Source: Phocaeicola coprophilus
GTDB lineage: Bacteria > Bacteroidota > Bacteroidia > Bacteroidales > Bacteroidaceae
Length of the DNA: 64,000 nt
Reading direction: 5' to 3'
NCBI GenBank assembly: GCA_016900015.1
Contig: JACJJM010000003.1
Coordinates: 62,001 to 126,000, forward strand
Part shown: one piece after another, positions 63,754-64,000 of the stretch
Position numbering within the stretch: the first letter of the stretch is position 1
How the letters are laid out: each line of letters starts with the position of its first letter
Position numbers and translations under genes: made by a program
Notes under the pieces: model-generated
Told to the model about the DNA's origin: nothing
The model's input: the letters and a program-made list of their open reading frames with translations, nothing else
Database searches by the model: none

Positions 63754-64000
63754 ATGAAACACATCGCTATCCTTCTGTTTGCCCTGGCCGCTGCCCCGAC
63801 GGCGGCCTCGGCGCAAACCCCAGAAAAGACCGTCAGCATCACGGTCGAAAACACCTGGGACAAAGCTAAAACAGACGAACCTGTCGTCATCCGTCTGGCC
63901 GACCTGAAGCCCGGCTTCGAAGTGCGTTCGGCCACGGTGTACAGAGGCACAGAGGAAATCCCTTCCCAGCTCGACGACCTCAACCGCGACACACAGGCCG
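63754..64000 (+). CDS. DUF4861 domain protein (3' partial)
   Basis: At least 82 residues are visible before the window ends. A signal peptide (MKHIAILLFALAAAPTAASA) leads into VSITVENTWDKAKTDEPVVI and SATVYRGTEEIPSQLDDLN, which fit the start of DUF4861 proteins found in Bacteroidetes pectin loci. The 18-bp gap to the GH28 gene suggests one transcript. The assignment rests on a short stretch. Confidence 0.6.
   Translation, partial: MKHIAILLFALAAAPTAASAQTPEKTVSITVENTWDKAKTDEPVVIRLADLKPGFEVRSATVYRGTEEIPSQLDDLNRDTQA

Overview
The window is a chromosomal segment of a gut-type Bacteroidales bacterium, most likely near Prevotellaceae or Bacteroidaceae. The evidence is gldE, DUF4290, DUF1573 and TIGR03905/TSCPD proteins, a SusD-family relic, a eukaryote-like ProRS, an SDR-type threonine dehydrogenase, and Bacteroidetes promoter boxes (TAnnTTTG, with TTG about 19-20 bases upstream in the clearest cases). 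Coding DNA is moderately GC-rich. Long gaps between genes are often filled with short tandem repeats.

Layout. 1-2931: the end of a surface polysaccharide cluster (flippase fragment and two glycosyltransferases). 3058-3426: a 41-bp tandem array. 3546-10320 (minus): an envelope/translation operon tsaB, DUF4290, murA, rimM, an M23 peptidase, dxr, rseP. 10945-12370 (minus): ECF sigma factor, putative anti-sigma protein and a Spy-like periplasmic protein. 12573-16073 (minus): pheT, yebC, TSCPD. 16236-17257: relics of a SusD-type locus. 17743-20277: dnaB and ispE, divergent. 20371-20783: three consecutive repeat arrays. 20891-27986: acyl-CoA ligase, HAD phosphatase, panB, MFS, ssb, gldE, phosphopantetheinyl transferase. 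27992-28205: a 23-bp palindrome array. 28292-34045: divergent tdh/kbl (threonine to glycine plus acetyl-CoA), an OmpA lipoprotein, proS, a flavodoxin-fold reductase. 34088-40134: an AddAB-type recombination pair. 40247-44892 (minus): MFS, cysteine desulfidase family protein, DsbD. 45707-49743: a transglutaminase-domain lipoprotein and a GH29 fucosidase. 49925-50150: a strongly predicted structured ncRNA (6S-like). 50413-58244: tRNA-Ser, tatD, polyprenyl synthase, tonB, cmk, ispH, pfkA, meaB, DUF1573. 58747-61953: a small lipoprotein, five tRNAs, a membrane protein, a RsmI-like methylase, fabI. 62128-64000: a GH28 pectinase and the start of a DUF4861 protein.

How the genes work together. Most of the window is housekeeping. 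Isoprenoid synthesis is represented by dxr, ispE, ispH and a polyprenyl synthase. Envelope synthesis and care are represented by murA, rseP, the M23 peptidase, the ECF operon, DsbD and the OmpA protein. Translation is represented by pheT, proS, rimM, tsaB and six tRNAs. The glycan genes (fucosidase, GH28/DUF4861, SusD relic, polysaccharide cluster) fit a gut glycan consumer.

The main unexplained signal is in the gaps. At least ten intergenic loci carry short tandem arrays whose unit is 22-23 bp, or 41/44 bp. Some have unrelated sequence but the same period, some have palindromic cores with diverged spacers, and one 22-bp family recurs at four separate loci in both orientations. All calls come from reading sequence only; no database or folding program was run.
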